The notes below the pieces were generated by a model. That model was given only the letters and a program-made list of their open reading frames with translations. It did no database searches and was not told where the DNA came from. Below, one piece after another: positions 28,401 to 35,500 of a stretch of 64,000 bases of DNA. The stretch's first letter is position 1. Every line of letters begins with the position of its first letter. The DNA lies in NCBI RefSeq assembly GCF_019977275.1, contig NZ_AP024650.1, positions 620,001 to 684,000 of the forward strand. Direction: 5' to 3'. The DNA is from Arthrobacter sp. StoSoilB19. GTDB lineage: Bacteria > Actinomycetota > Actinomycetes > Actinomycetales > Micrococcaceae. A program made the translations under genes and the position numbers.

Positions 28401-30446
28401 ATCGCCCTTCCAGAACGGCAGCTTGCCGGGCTGCCCGAACGCGGGGGAGACCAGGACGCGGTCGTGGGTGATGTCCTCGATCTTCCAGCTGGTGGCGCCC
28501 AGGGCAAAGACGTCCCCCACCCGGGACTCGTAGACCATTTCCTCGTCCAGCTCGCCCACGCGCCGGCCGCCCTTTGGTGCGCGCGCCGGTTTGCCGTCCC
28601 CGGAGGGGGAGGCAGAGCCTTCCTGTTCGGTGCCGATGATGTAGACGCCGAACAGGCCGCGGTCCGGGATGGTGCCGCCGGACGTAACGGCCAGGCGCTG
28701 GGCTCCGGGCCGCCCCTCGATGGTGCCGGCGTTGCGGTCCCAGATGATCCGTGGCCGCAGCTCGGCGAACTCGTCGGACGGGTAGCGCCCCGCCAGGAGG
28801 TCGAGGGTCGCCTCGAACGCTGACCGGGGGAGGGAAGCAAAAGGCGCCGAGCGCCGGACGGTGCTGAACCACTCCTCCACGTCGATGCTGCCCAGGGCGG
28901 TTGCGGCAACGGTCTGCTGGGCCAGGATGTCCAGCGGATTGGCAGGGATGCTGAGCCGCTCGATCTTGCCACCCAGCATCCGCTCCACGGTGATGGCTGT
29001 GTGGACCAGGTCTGCCCGGTGCTTGGGGAAAAGGACGCCCTGGGAAATCTCGCCCACCTGGTGCCCGGCGCGTCCCACCCGCTGCAGGCCGCTGGCCACG
29101 GACGGTGGCGACTCCACCTGCACCACCAGGTCCACGGCACCCATGTCGATGCCCAGTTCCAGGGACGACGTAGCCACAACGCAGCGCAGCCGCCCGGACT
29201 TGAGGTCGTCCTCGATGAGCGCGCGCTGGTCCTTGGACACGGAACCGTGGTGGGCGCGGGCCAGGACCGGATCAGCGCCCGCGGAGCTGCCGGCCTGGGC
29301 CATCATGTGCGCAGGGGTGGCGGTTGAAGCGGGAATGCCCGACGGCGGTCCCCCCGGCGTGCCGGGCCCGCCGGCCTGCCCTTCCGGGCCGGGATCGTCC
29401 CAGCCCCCGCCGACGGCAATCAGCTGGCGTTCGGCGTAGATCTCGTTGAGCCGCGCCGTGAGGCGCTCGGCAAGCCGCCGGGAGTTGGCGAAGACGATGG
29501 TGGACTGGTTGGCCAGCACCAGGTCCACGATCTTTTCCTCCACATGCGGCCAGATGGAAGCCTGCGGCTGCAGGCCGGAAGCCGGGCCGGAGTCGAACGC
29601 CCCTGCCGCGCCCTGCAGGTCCGACATGTCCTCCACGGGCACCGATACGGTGAGGTCCCAGTTCTTCCTGGCCGGCGGGGCGACGATCTCCACGGGGGCT
29701 GAACCGGCCAGGAACTGGGCCACCAGCTCCCGCGGCTCCACCGTGGCGGAAAGCCCGATGCGCTGCGCAGGCTTGGGCAGCAGCGCGTCCAGCCGCTCCA
29801 GGGACACGGCAAGGTGGGCCCCGCGCTTGGTCCCGGCCACGGCGTGGACCTCGTCAATGATGATGGTGTCCACCTCGGCAAGGGTTTCGCGGGCCTTGGA
29901 GGTGAGCATGAGGAACAACGACTCCGGGGTGGTGATGAGGATGTCCGGCGGGTTGGTCAACAGCGTCCGGCGGTCCGCAGCGGGAGTGTCCCCGGACCGG
30001 ACCCCTACCGTGATCAGCGGGGCGGGAAGTCCCAGCCGCTTTGCCGTCTGGGTGATGCCGATCAGCGGGGACCGCAGGTTCCGTTCCACGTCAACGCCCA
30101 AAGCCTTAAGGGGCGAAATGTAGAGGACACGGGTCTTACGCTTTGGCGCCCGGGCCCGCTTGCCTTTTGCGGGCACTTCGGCAGGGGCGGGATCAGCGGC
30201 CTGGGACGCCGAGGCGAGCAGCCTGTCCAGCGCCCAGAGGAAGGCCGCGAGGGTCTTTCCGGAGCCGGTGGGGGCCACCACCAGCGCATGCGATCCTGAG
30301 GAGATGGCGTTCCAGGCCCCGGCCTGCGCAGGAGTCGGCTCGGAAAACGCGCCAAGGAACCAGTCCCTGGTGGGCCGGCTGAACTGGCCCATGGGGGCGG
30401 CCGCACCGGAAACACTGCTGCCGGCAGGACGCTGTTCCTGGTTCAT
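25425..30446 (-). CDS. lhr: Lhr-type giant superfamily 2 ATP-dependent helicase
   Basis: A DNA repair helicase of about 1,673 residues. The N-terminal Lhr core has PTPAQAGAW (Q-like motif), VVAPTGSGKT (Walker A, about residues 56-65), IIDEVHAV (DEVH box), GLSATVEP and QRVGRAGH (motif VI). The long C-terminal half, present in bacterial Lhr proteins, holds WH and beta-barrel-like parts including two putative DNA glycosylase-associated stretches. ATG at 30446 is chosen over the TTG 18 bases upstream; GGAGG is very close to it. The neighbouring Nei glycosylase suggests joint action on damaged DNA. Confidence 0.9.
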   Translation of the reverse strand: MNQEQRPAGSSVSGAAAPMGQFSRPTRDWFLGAFSEPTPAQAGAWNAISSGSHALVVAPTGSGKTLAAFLWALDRLLASASQAADPAPAEVPAKGKRARAPKRKTRVLYISPLKALGVDVERNLRSPLIGITQTAKRLGLPAPLITVGVRSGDTPAADRRTLLTNPPDILITTPESLFLMLTSKARETLAEVDTIIIDEVHAVAGTKRGAHLAVSLERLDALLPKPAQRIGLSATVEPRELVAQFLAGSAPVEIVAPPARKNWDLTVSVPVEDMSDLQGAAGAFDSGPASGLQPQASIWPHVEEKIVDLVLANQSTIVFANSRRLAERLTARLNEIYAERQLIAVGGGWDDPGPEGQAGGPGTPGGPPSGIPASTATPAHMMAQAGSSAGADPVLARAHHGSVSKDQRALIEDDLKSGRLRCVVATSSLELGIDMGAVDLVVQVESPPSVASGLQRVGRAGHQVGEISQGVLFPKHRADLVHTAITVERMLGGKIERLSIPANPLDILAQQTVAATALGSIDVEEWFSTVRRSAPFASLPRSAFEATLDLLAGRYPSDEFAELRPRIIWDRNAGTIEGRPGAQRLAVTSGGTIPDRGLFGVYIIGTEQEGSASPSGDGKPARAPKGGRRVGELDEEMVYESRVGDVFALGATSWKIEDITHDRVLVSPAFGQPGKLPFWKGDSLGRPVDLGRALGAFVRELSASDAGPATERCKASGLDDFAANNLIQYLNEQKQATEVVPSDTTLVVERFHDELGDWRVILHSPFGMPVHAPWALAVGQRLHQRYGLDGSAMAADDGIVLRVPMMEDEPPGAELFLFDPEELEQIVTAEVGGSALFASRFRECAARALLLPRQTPGKRQPLWQQRQRSAQLLDVARKYPTFPIVLETVRECLQDVYDLPALKDIAASVERRELRILQTTTQQPSPFAKSLLFGYVAQFLYEGDSPLAERRAAALALDSTLLNELLGRVELRELLDAKVIEATERELQRLAPDRRARGMEGVADLLRLLGPLTAGETAARLQGSQPAGDAVQVLEPGDAPPVDAAATVEEAAAHLAALQRANRAIKVNIGGVERFAAVEDAARLRDAIGVPLPMGVPLAFIEPVADPLGDLVSRYARTHGPFTAAEAAARLGLGVAVVGTALKRLAADGRVVEGEFRPHVTPPETAPPEAGEPAGPPPADEAASAPVPDVAHTIASEWCDAEVLRKLRRRSLAALRAEVEPVDAAAYGRFLPAWQHVRTPGGGRGQPSLRGLDGIITAIDQLSGVPVPASAWEPLVLATRVSNYQPAMLDELMAAGEVLWSGAGALPGNDGWISLHLADSVELTLNPSPEFEPGDAGQRLLDHLRNNGGGYFFRQLTEVAGGMDAVLSDQEVVAALWDLAWAGRITGDTFAPVRALIAGGHTAHRQVARAPRARAPRLSRLGRSHGTGLMGSPGLAGGRYGTQGAATPPTAAGRWSALPEPELDPTIHARATAELLLDRYGVVTRGSVMAEQIVGGFGLMYKVLARLEEAGRCRRGYFIEHLGAAQFAVPATVDRLRSYSEDTQLAKAEPVALALAATDPANPYGAALPWPALQDDAGTGHRPGRKAGALVVLVDGALVLYVERGGKTLLAFSDDEAVLAAAGAALVGVVTRGAVDKLIMEKVNGHGILDTPVAAALSSAGAYSTPKGLRIRA

Positions 30447-30611
30447 GCCTCCATCATGCCGCAAGGCACTGACACCCGACTCCCGGGCGGCCGGGGTTCC
30501 GCCCGAAGCCGAACATCACCCCGTCCAACCCCGGGATTTCGGCCAAGGCAGACGGCAGCCCTGCAGGGCCTCGGCCGGCAAATCCCTGTTCAATAGCTGA
30601 TCAATTCCTGT

Positions 30612-32186
30612 TCAAACAGTTTCGGACTCCGGCAGGTCCTTGGTGGCCGGGCCTTCAAGCAACCTTCCCTGGTTCGTGAAGCGGGACCCGTGCAGGGGGC
30701 AGTCCCACGTCTGTTCGTTGTCGTTCCAGTGCAGGATGCCGCCCAGGTGCGTGCAGACCGCCGAGAGCCTGCAGGTGGTTCCTTCCACGGTGGATACAGC
30801 CACCGGCCGGTTGCCCTCGCGGTAGACCTTGCCCTGGCCTTCGGCCGGGACGGCGGCCGGGCCTGCGGTATCAGGTGTTGCGGGGGCAGGCGCTGCGGGA
30901 ACGGTGGGTCCGCGGGTTCCCCGTTTGAGGCCGTCAATCCTGCGGCCCTCGGTGGTCACTTTCCCCCAGTCGGAGGCCATCCTCGCGGCAACGCCGGCGT
31001 TGAGCGCCACGGCGGACAACGCACCTGCCGGCGATGTAATGCGGTGGTGGATGGTGTCCGCCCAGGGCACCTGGCCGCCCAGGATGTCCGCCGAGATGCC
31101 CAGCGCGGCGGCGACGGCGTTGGTCATTCCCCACTTGTTGTAGCCGGTGCCGAAGTAGATCCGGCCTTTGCCGCGCGGGAGCTTTCCGAAGAAGGGCATG
31201 AGGTTGGTGGGCATGTAGTCCTGTGCCGACCACGTGTGCGTGGTGACCGCACCGGGGTAATGCCGGCCCGCCCAGTCGAGCAGCCCGGTGAGGTGCGCTT
31301 TCTCTGAGTCCGTCCGCCCCACGTGATGGCCGTGACCGCCCACAAGCAGCAGGTTCCGGCCGTCCACCTCATAGTCGCGAAGGGAGTGCGTGGGCTGCTC
31401 AACGGAGATATACATGCCCGGCGGAGGTGCCTGGTCATCCTGCAGGGCAAGGGCCGCCGCGTAGGAGCGGCTTGGCTTCAGCTTGGCGAAATAGAGGCCG
31501 CGGTTCAGGACGGGGATTCCGGTGGCAAGGACGACCGTGTCCGCCCTGACACTGCCACGGTCGGTCCTGACGGCGGAGGGCGCATCGCCGGTGACGTCCT
31601 GGAGGCGCACGCCGCTGACGATCCGGCCGCCACGGCGGCGGATGTCCGCCACCAGTGCGTCGAGGACCTCCATCGGGTTGATCTGGGCCTGGTCCCGCAG
31701 CCGGGCGGCCCCGTGGACGGGAAACGGCAAACCCGCGTCGCGGACGTAATCCACGTCCAGCCCGGCGGTGGTGGCGGCGCTGACCTCCTCCCGCAGCTTT
31801 TCCGTTCCCTGTGCTGACGCAGCATAGGTGTAAGCGGTGCGGCGCTGGAAGGGCACGTTGTGCTCCTCCAGGTAGCGCAGCAGCCAGGCCTGGCCCTCCC
31901 GGTTTCCGTCCACGTACGCCTGCACCTGTTTCTGCGAATACTGGCGGGCCAGCTGGGACAGGAACGTGCCCTGCAGCAGCGTTACTTTTGCAGTGGTGTT
32001 GCCGGTGGTCACGGCCCCCGGCCGGCGGGCCTCCAGTACCAGTACGCTTTGCCCGGAGCGGGCCAGCAGCAGTGCGGCGACCAGGCCGGTGAGGCCGGCC
32101 CCCGCCACCACCGTGTCATACCTGGTGTCCGGTTCAAACGGATCAGAAATGAAGGGATCCCTGCGGTCCAGCCAAATCGACGTCAT
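30612..32186 (-). CDS. FAD-dependent oxidoreductase with C-terminal Rieske [2Fe-2S] domain
   Basis: A 524-residue protein. A Rossmann-type FAD site lies near residues 24-52 (VVAGAGLTGLVAALLLARSG), with a DAO-type fold through about residue 395. The C-terminal 90 residues form a Rieske domain: Cys478, His480, Cys496, His499 in CTHLGG and CPLHGSRF. The two halves are joined by a Pro/Ala-rich linker (VPAAPAPATPDTAGPAAVPAEG). The redox partner and substrate are unknown. Members of this architecture are common in actinobacteria. ATG at 32186. The strand and spacing show no operon partner. Confidence 0.87.
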   Translation of the reverse strand: MTSIWLDRRDPFISDPFEPDTRYDTVVAGAGLTGLVAALLLARSGQSVLVLEARRPGAVTTGNTTAKVTLLQGTFLSQLARQYSQKQVQAYVDGNREGQAWLLRYLEEHNVPFQRRTAYTYAASAQGTEKLREEVSAATTAGLDVDYVRDAGLPFPVHGAARLRDQAQINPMEVLDALVADIRRRGGRIVSGVRLQDVTGDAPSAVRTDRGSVRADTVVLATGIPVLNRGLYFAKLKPSRSYAAALALQDDQAPPPGMYISVEQPTHSLRDYEVDGRNLLLVGGHGHHVGRTDSEKAHLTGLLDWAGRHYPGAVTTHTWSAQDYMPTNLMPFFGKLPRGKGRIYFGTGYNKWGMTNAVAAALGISADILGGQVPWADTIHHRITSPAGALSAVALNAGVAARMASDWGKVTTEGRRIDGLKRGTRGPTVPAAPAPATPDTAGPAAVPAEGQGKVYREGNRPVAVSTVEGTTCRLSAVCTHLGGILHWNDNEQTWDCPLHGSRFTNQGRLLEGPATKDLPESETV

Positions 32187-32276
32187 GCCAGTCCAACCTG
32201 CCTACGGTCCACGGCCCTCGCAGGCCAGTTTGTGCCTCCCTCCATTCCCGGTTCCCTCCTGGGTCAGGTCCCGGGG

Positions 32277-32930
32277 TCAGGCGGGCTGGAACGCTCCAAT
32301 GCTGAGCAGTGTGATGTTTGCGTTGCCGCAGGCCCGGGTAGGTTGCGGGAGGAACAGGGAATCGGTGTCCTCGGGCGGATAGATCCGGTAGCCGGCAGCG
32401 TCCACGGGGGAGCAGTCCATGTAGTTGCCTGCCTGCGTGTAGCGCAGCACCGCAGTGCCCGTCTGGCCGGGGGCCAGCAGAACGTCCACGACACCTGCGG
32501 ACTCATCCCGCGTGGCGGGGGCGCCAATGGGGGCGCCGGCGGCGTCTGCCACCAGGGAGACGCCCGGGAAGCCCCTGAGGATGCACGGCTCGGAGCCGCT
32601 GTTGGTGAGGTTGAGCTTCATGTAGACACTGCCGGCAGCGCCGCCACCGGACGGATCCGTGGCCGCCGTGAGCCCGGCCGCCTTGCACAGGCCCGGAGTG
32701 CCGGCAGGGCTGACGGGGGACGGGGAAGCCGGCGTCGACGTGGCCGGCGCCGAGGACGCCGGAGGCGCCGTTGACGCGGTCGGCGAGGGGGACTGGCTGG
32801 CCTGCCCGGTGGCGGGCGCCGTCGTAGTCTGGGACTGCGGCTGGCTTGGACCGCACGCGGTGAGCAGCAGCGCTGCCGCTGCGGCCGCCGTCGTCATGGC
32901 AAACCCCTGGGAAATTTTCTGAGACCTCAT
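32277..32930 (-). CDS. DUF4232 lipoprotein
   Basis: A 217-residue exported lipoprotein: MRSQKISQGFAMTTAAAAAALLLTACGPS, with lipobox LTAC, then a Ser/Thr/Pro-rich linker and the DUF4232 domain (CKAAGLTAATDPSGGGAAGSVYMKLNLTNSGSEPCILRGFPGVSLV). The family is actinobacterial, extracellular and of unknown function. ATG at 32930 follows GGTGG. It stands alone, 102 bp before the YcnI gene on the same strand. Confidence 0.83.
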   Translation of the reverse strand: MRSQKISQGFAMTTAAAAAALLLTACGPSQPQSQTTTAPATGQASQSPSPTASTAPPASSAPATSTPASPSPVSPAGTPGLCKAAGLTAATDPSGGGAAGSVYMKLNLTNSGSEPCILRGFPGVSLVADAAGAPIGAPATRDESAGVVDVLLAPGQTGTAVLRYTQAGNYMDCSPVDAAGYRIYPPEDTDSLFLPQPTRACGNANITLLSIGAFQPA

Positions 32931-33031
32931 GGGACCACCTTCGCGGTAGCCGTTGCCCGCGTCAACGATGCCACCTGCAGTAGGGGCAATTTGATGCCCG
33001 GATCGTGATGATCCGGGCACCAATTACGACC

Positions 33032-33802
33032 CTAGGGCTTGCCGGCCGGCTCCCGGCCGGCAGTGCCGGCGGCAGTGTTGCTGCCCGGCGCGCGGAGCCT
33101 GCCCTTGCTCCGCAGCAGTGCCGCCCCGCCCAGGACCAGTCCGCCCACGCCGGCAGCAAGCCCGGTCCAGCTGCGCGCCTCCGCGCCGCTGTCCGTCCCC
33201 GCCGCCTGTCCGGTGCCGTGGGCAGCTCCTGCCGCGCCGTGGGCGTCCGCGTTGTCCGCCGCCGTGATGGTGAGCGAGGGGGCGGGGGCTTCCAGCCCGT
33301 GGGGGTCCTGGCCGTCAGCGGCGACCTGGGACCAGTCGGTCTGGCCGCTTTCGCAGGTCTGCAGCGTGGGGAAGTTCAGGGTTGTCCCGGCCATGTCCGG
33401 CAGGTGCACGGAAAGGACCAGGGCGTCGCGCAGTTCGGGGCTCAGCGGCGTCTTGGCCGTATAGACGATCTGGCTGGTCCGCTGCGTGATGGCGGTTCCG
33501 TCCGGGAGCTTCCGGGGTTCAGCGAACTGTTCGGTCACCTTTTCCGCTGTCCAGTTGGGGTTGACCGTGGGTTGGGCGTCATTCAATTCCGGGGGCAGCG
33601 TGATGGCCACCTTCGTGGTGGGGGACGTGCCGCAGCCGTGCGGAATGCCGAACGTCAGCAGGGCATAAGAACCGGCGCCGGTCTTGTCCGGGGTCACGCC
33701 AACATGCGCTGAGGCGCCGCCCGCCGCGGCGAGCAGGAGAACGGCTGAGCCTGCGGCGGCTGCGGATGCGGTCACGGTACGGCGAAATAACGGGGTTGTC
33801 AT
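33032..33802 (-). CDS. ycnI: YcnI-family protein (DUF1775), copper-related surface protein
   Basis: A 256-residue exported protein. Signal peptide MTTPLFRRTVTASAAAAGSAVLLLAAAGGASA is followed at once by HVGVTPDKT, so the mature protein would begin with His, the copper ligand position of YcnI. The domain continues with GCGTSPTTKVAITLPPELNDAQPTVNPNWTAEKV, and the C terminus has a hydrophobic stretch (GLAAGVGGLVLGGAALL) and basic tail, a membrane anchor. YcnI proteins are linked to copper acquisition. The gene upstream on the same strand encodes a membrane protein often paired with YcnI. Confidence 0.85.
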   Translation of the reverse strand: MTTPLFRRTVTASAAAAGSAVLLLAAAGGASAHVGVTPDKTGAGSYALLTFGIPHGCGTSPTTKVAITLPPELNDAQPTVNPNWTAEKVTEQFAEPRKLPDGTAITQRTSQIVYTAKTPLSPELRDALVLSVHLPDMAGTTLNFPTLQTCESGQTDWSQVAADGQDPHGLEAPAPSLTITAADNADAHGAAGAAHGTGQAAGTDSGAEARSWTGLAAGVGGLVLGGAALLRSKGRLRAPGSNTAAGTAGREPAGKP

Positions 33803-33885
33803 GGGTTGCCTTTCTGGCGCACACCACTGATTCAGGGCGTGCAAAATGTGTACCCCGACGCCGGGCGGAAGGCCGGTGCGGGGCT

Positions 33886-34518
33886 TTAGCAGGGAAGCAC
33901 GACGGCGGAAGGCGGGCCGCGCCGGCTGTCCTGGCGGACGTTGCGCCAGGGGGAGCGGTACAAGGGAACGTGCCTGAACAGTCCGTTGAGGCGGACGGCA
34001 GGGACAGGTGCCACCGGCCCGGGAAGGCCGGCAAAGGGCCGCAGCCAGTCGGCCAGTGCCCACAGGGCAGCTTCGCCTTTGGCGAGGAGGAGGGCGCAGC
34101 CCAGCGTGGCCGCCGCGTGCGCTGCGAGCATCAGTGGTGCCAACGCGGGATTCGCGGGACTCAGGTGCTCCGCCAGGGGAGCGAACGCTGCGAACCCGGC
34201 CAGGGGGACCTGGTGCAGGTGGGCCGCCGCCGGCGCACCTGCTGCGCTCTCAAGGGGAGCGGAAAAGGCGGTGAGAAGCTCGTGCAGGGCCAGCTGGCCG
34301 CCGCCCAGGAGCGCGGCCATGGCCGGAAACGCCAGCCGAAGGCGGGTTGCGGCCGTGCTGGCCAGTGCTGTCAGGGCCAGCACGGCCAGGAGGAAGCCCG
34401 GGGCCGGAAGGCGGCCTCCGCCAACCACGTGGGCGCCGCCGGCGAGGGCCAGGGTGCCGGCGGCCAGGGTCGAGGCACGGAGGAGGTGGAAAGGGACCTG
34501 CGGGAGGGAACCACGCAC
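33886..34518 (-). CDS. Hypothetical polytopic membrane protein next to YcnI
   Basis: A 210-residue protein with about five hydrophobic segments (LLRASTLAAGTLALAGGAHVVGGG, APGFLLAVLALTALASTAATRL, PAMAALLGGGQLALHELLTAF...). Two His-containing loops (HLHQVPLAGF, HAAATLGC) may bind metal, but this is speculation. The neighbour encodes a YcnI-like protein 84 bp away on the same strand, suggesting a copper-related unit. I do not recognise a named family. Confidence 0.65.
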   Translation of the reverse strand: MRGSLPQVPFHLLRASTLAAGTLALAGGAHVVGGGRLPAPGFLLAVLALTALASTAATRLRLAFPAMAALLGGGQLALHELLTAFSAPLESAAGAPAAAHLHQVPLAGFAAFAPLAEHLSPANPALAPLMLAAHAAATLGCALLLAKGEAALWALADWLRPFAGLPGPVAPVPAVRLNGLFRHVPLYRSPWRNVRQDSRRGPPSAVVLPC

Positions 34519-34618
34519 GGCTGCTCCTCCTGCTGTCCGCCGGCACTGCAGGGTGCAGGGCCGGTTCCGCCTACGGGTCCGGAGCCGGTGCCCGGACCCT
34601 CAAGATTCTACCGGCCCC

Positions 34619-34672
34619 TTAGTCAGTCTCCGGCCCGGTGCAGTAGGGGCAATCGTCCGGGCAGTCCGTCAT
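34619..34672 (-). CDS. 17-residue Cys-rich mini-ORF
   Basis: MTDCPDDCPYCTGPETD, too short for normal gene calling. Three cysteines are spaced C-x3-C-x2-C. Its ATG overlaps the stop of the preceding small gene as ATGA, which is typical of coupled translation, and the codons are G/C-biased like the surrounding genes. It could be a real small protein, perhaps metal-binding, but the ORF could also be chance. Confidence 0.35.
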   Translation of the reverse strand: MTDCPDDCPYCTGPETD

Positions 34673-34887
34673 GCCGGCACCCCTGCCAGGTCGTAGCCGT
34701 CGGCGATATGGAACAAGCGCCGGCCTCCCGCGGGGGCTGCCACCCACACCACGTCGCCGTCATCGGTCCGGGCATCCACCAGGCCGCTGAAGGCGGTGTG
34801 CCCATCCCTCCTGAGTTCCACGCTGTCGCCGACCTGGACGGCGTCCCAGCGGACAGGGCTCTTTACGCGGCTCGTCATTGAAGTCAC
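34669..34887 (-). CDS. Small hypothetical protein (SH3-like beta-barrel)
   Basis: Reads (V)TSMTSRVKSPVRWDAVQVGDSVELRRDGHTAFSGLVDARTDDGDVVWVAAPAGGRRLFHIADGYDLAGVPA, 72 residues. Alternating hydrophobic strands and GD turns suggest an SH3-like barrel. GTG at 34887 is chosen because AAAGGA lies 6 bases upstream; ATG at 34878 is the alternative. It is followed by the 17-residue ORF with overlapping codons. Confidence 0.55.
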   Translation of the reverse strand: MTSMTSRVKSPVRWDAVQVGDSVELRRDGHTAFSGLVDARTDDGDVVWVAAPAGGRRLFHIADGYDLAGVPA

Positions 34888-35093
34888 GGATATTCCTTTG
34901 AAGAGGCTTGGCCGGGGCGGCTGCTGCGGCCCCGGTGATGCCATCAAACCGCTGCGCCACGGCGCGGCTCAATGGAGGAATGGCCACGGGTTCCGGTCCC
35001 TTGTTGTGCATCCCTCCAGCAGAGACCCTGTGCCGGCATGGAGCGGCAGGGTTAGACTGCCTGCATACGTGTTGGCGATCGAAGGAGAAGTTC

Positions 35094-35441
35094 ATGGACT
35101 ACACCGGAAGCCAGTCGGAGAAGGCCGTAACCGCCGGGGAACTGGGCCGCAGCCACATCGGGCAGACCATCAGCTTCAAACCGAACGAGTTCACGGTTGT
35201 GTTCGGCAAGCTCGCGGGCATCGCCCGGACTGAGGCCATGGTCTACCTGTCGCTGACGGGGGTTGGAAACGGCACCCACCTGAAGGACGAATATGACCTG
35301 CCGCTGACCCATGAGGTCTTTGTGCCGGTGGACGTCATCACCAACGCGGAATCCACCATCAAGGACCTGTTCGGCAAAGTCCAGGAAAACCTCCGCGGGG
35401 CCGGCCACAAGGGTGGCGAGGACCGGACGGACCGGCTCTAA
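35094..35441 (+). CDS. Hypothetical 115-residue protein
   Basis: MDYTGSQSEKAVTAGELGRSHIGQTISFKPNEFTVVFGKLAGIARTEAMVYLSL continues to a Lys/Asp-rich tail. Soluble, no signal peptide, beta-strand-rich by pattern. GAAGGAG precedes the ATG. The family is unknown to me. It converges on the ThDP-enzyme operon with a hairpin between. Confidence 0.6.
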   Translation: MDYTGSQSEKAVTAGELGRSHIGQTISFKPNEFTVVFGKLAGIARTEAMVYLSLTGVGNGTHLKDEYDLPLTHEVFVPVDVITNAESTIKDLFGKVQENLRGAGHKGGEDRTDRL

Positions 35442-35464
35442 CCGCCCGCAGCAAGAGCAAGGAA

Positions 35465-35492
35465 GAAGGCCGGCACTTTCGTGGCGGCCTTC
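35465..35492. terminator. Bidirectional hairpin between convergent genes
   Basis: GAAGGCCG (35465-35472) pairs with CGGCCTTC (35485-35492) around a 12-nt loop. It lies between the 115-residue protein gene and the ThDP enzyme gene. The stem is short and lacks a long T run, so efficiency is unsure. Confidence 0.5.
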
Positions 35493-35500
35493 CGCTTGGC

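Noticed and set aside
30484..30505. Short hairpin CGGGCGG/CCGCCCG between lhr and the FAD-Rieske gene
   Set aside because: Seven-bp GC stems are common by chance in this DNA and no T run follows.
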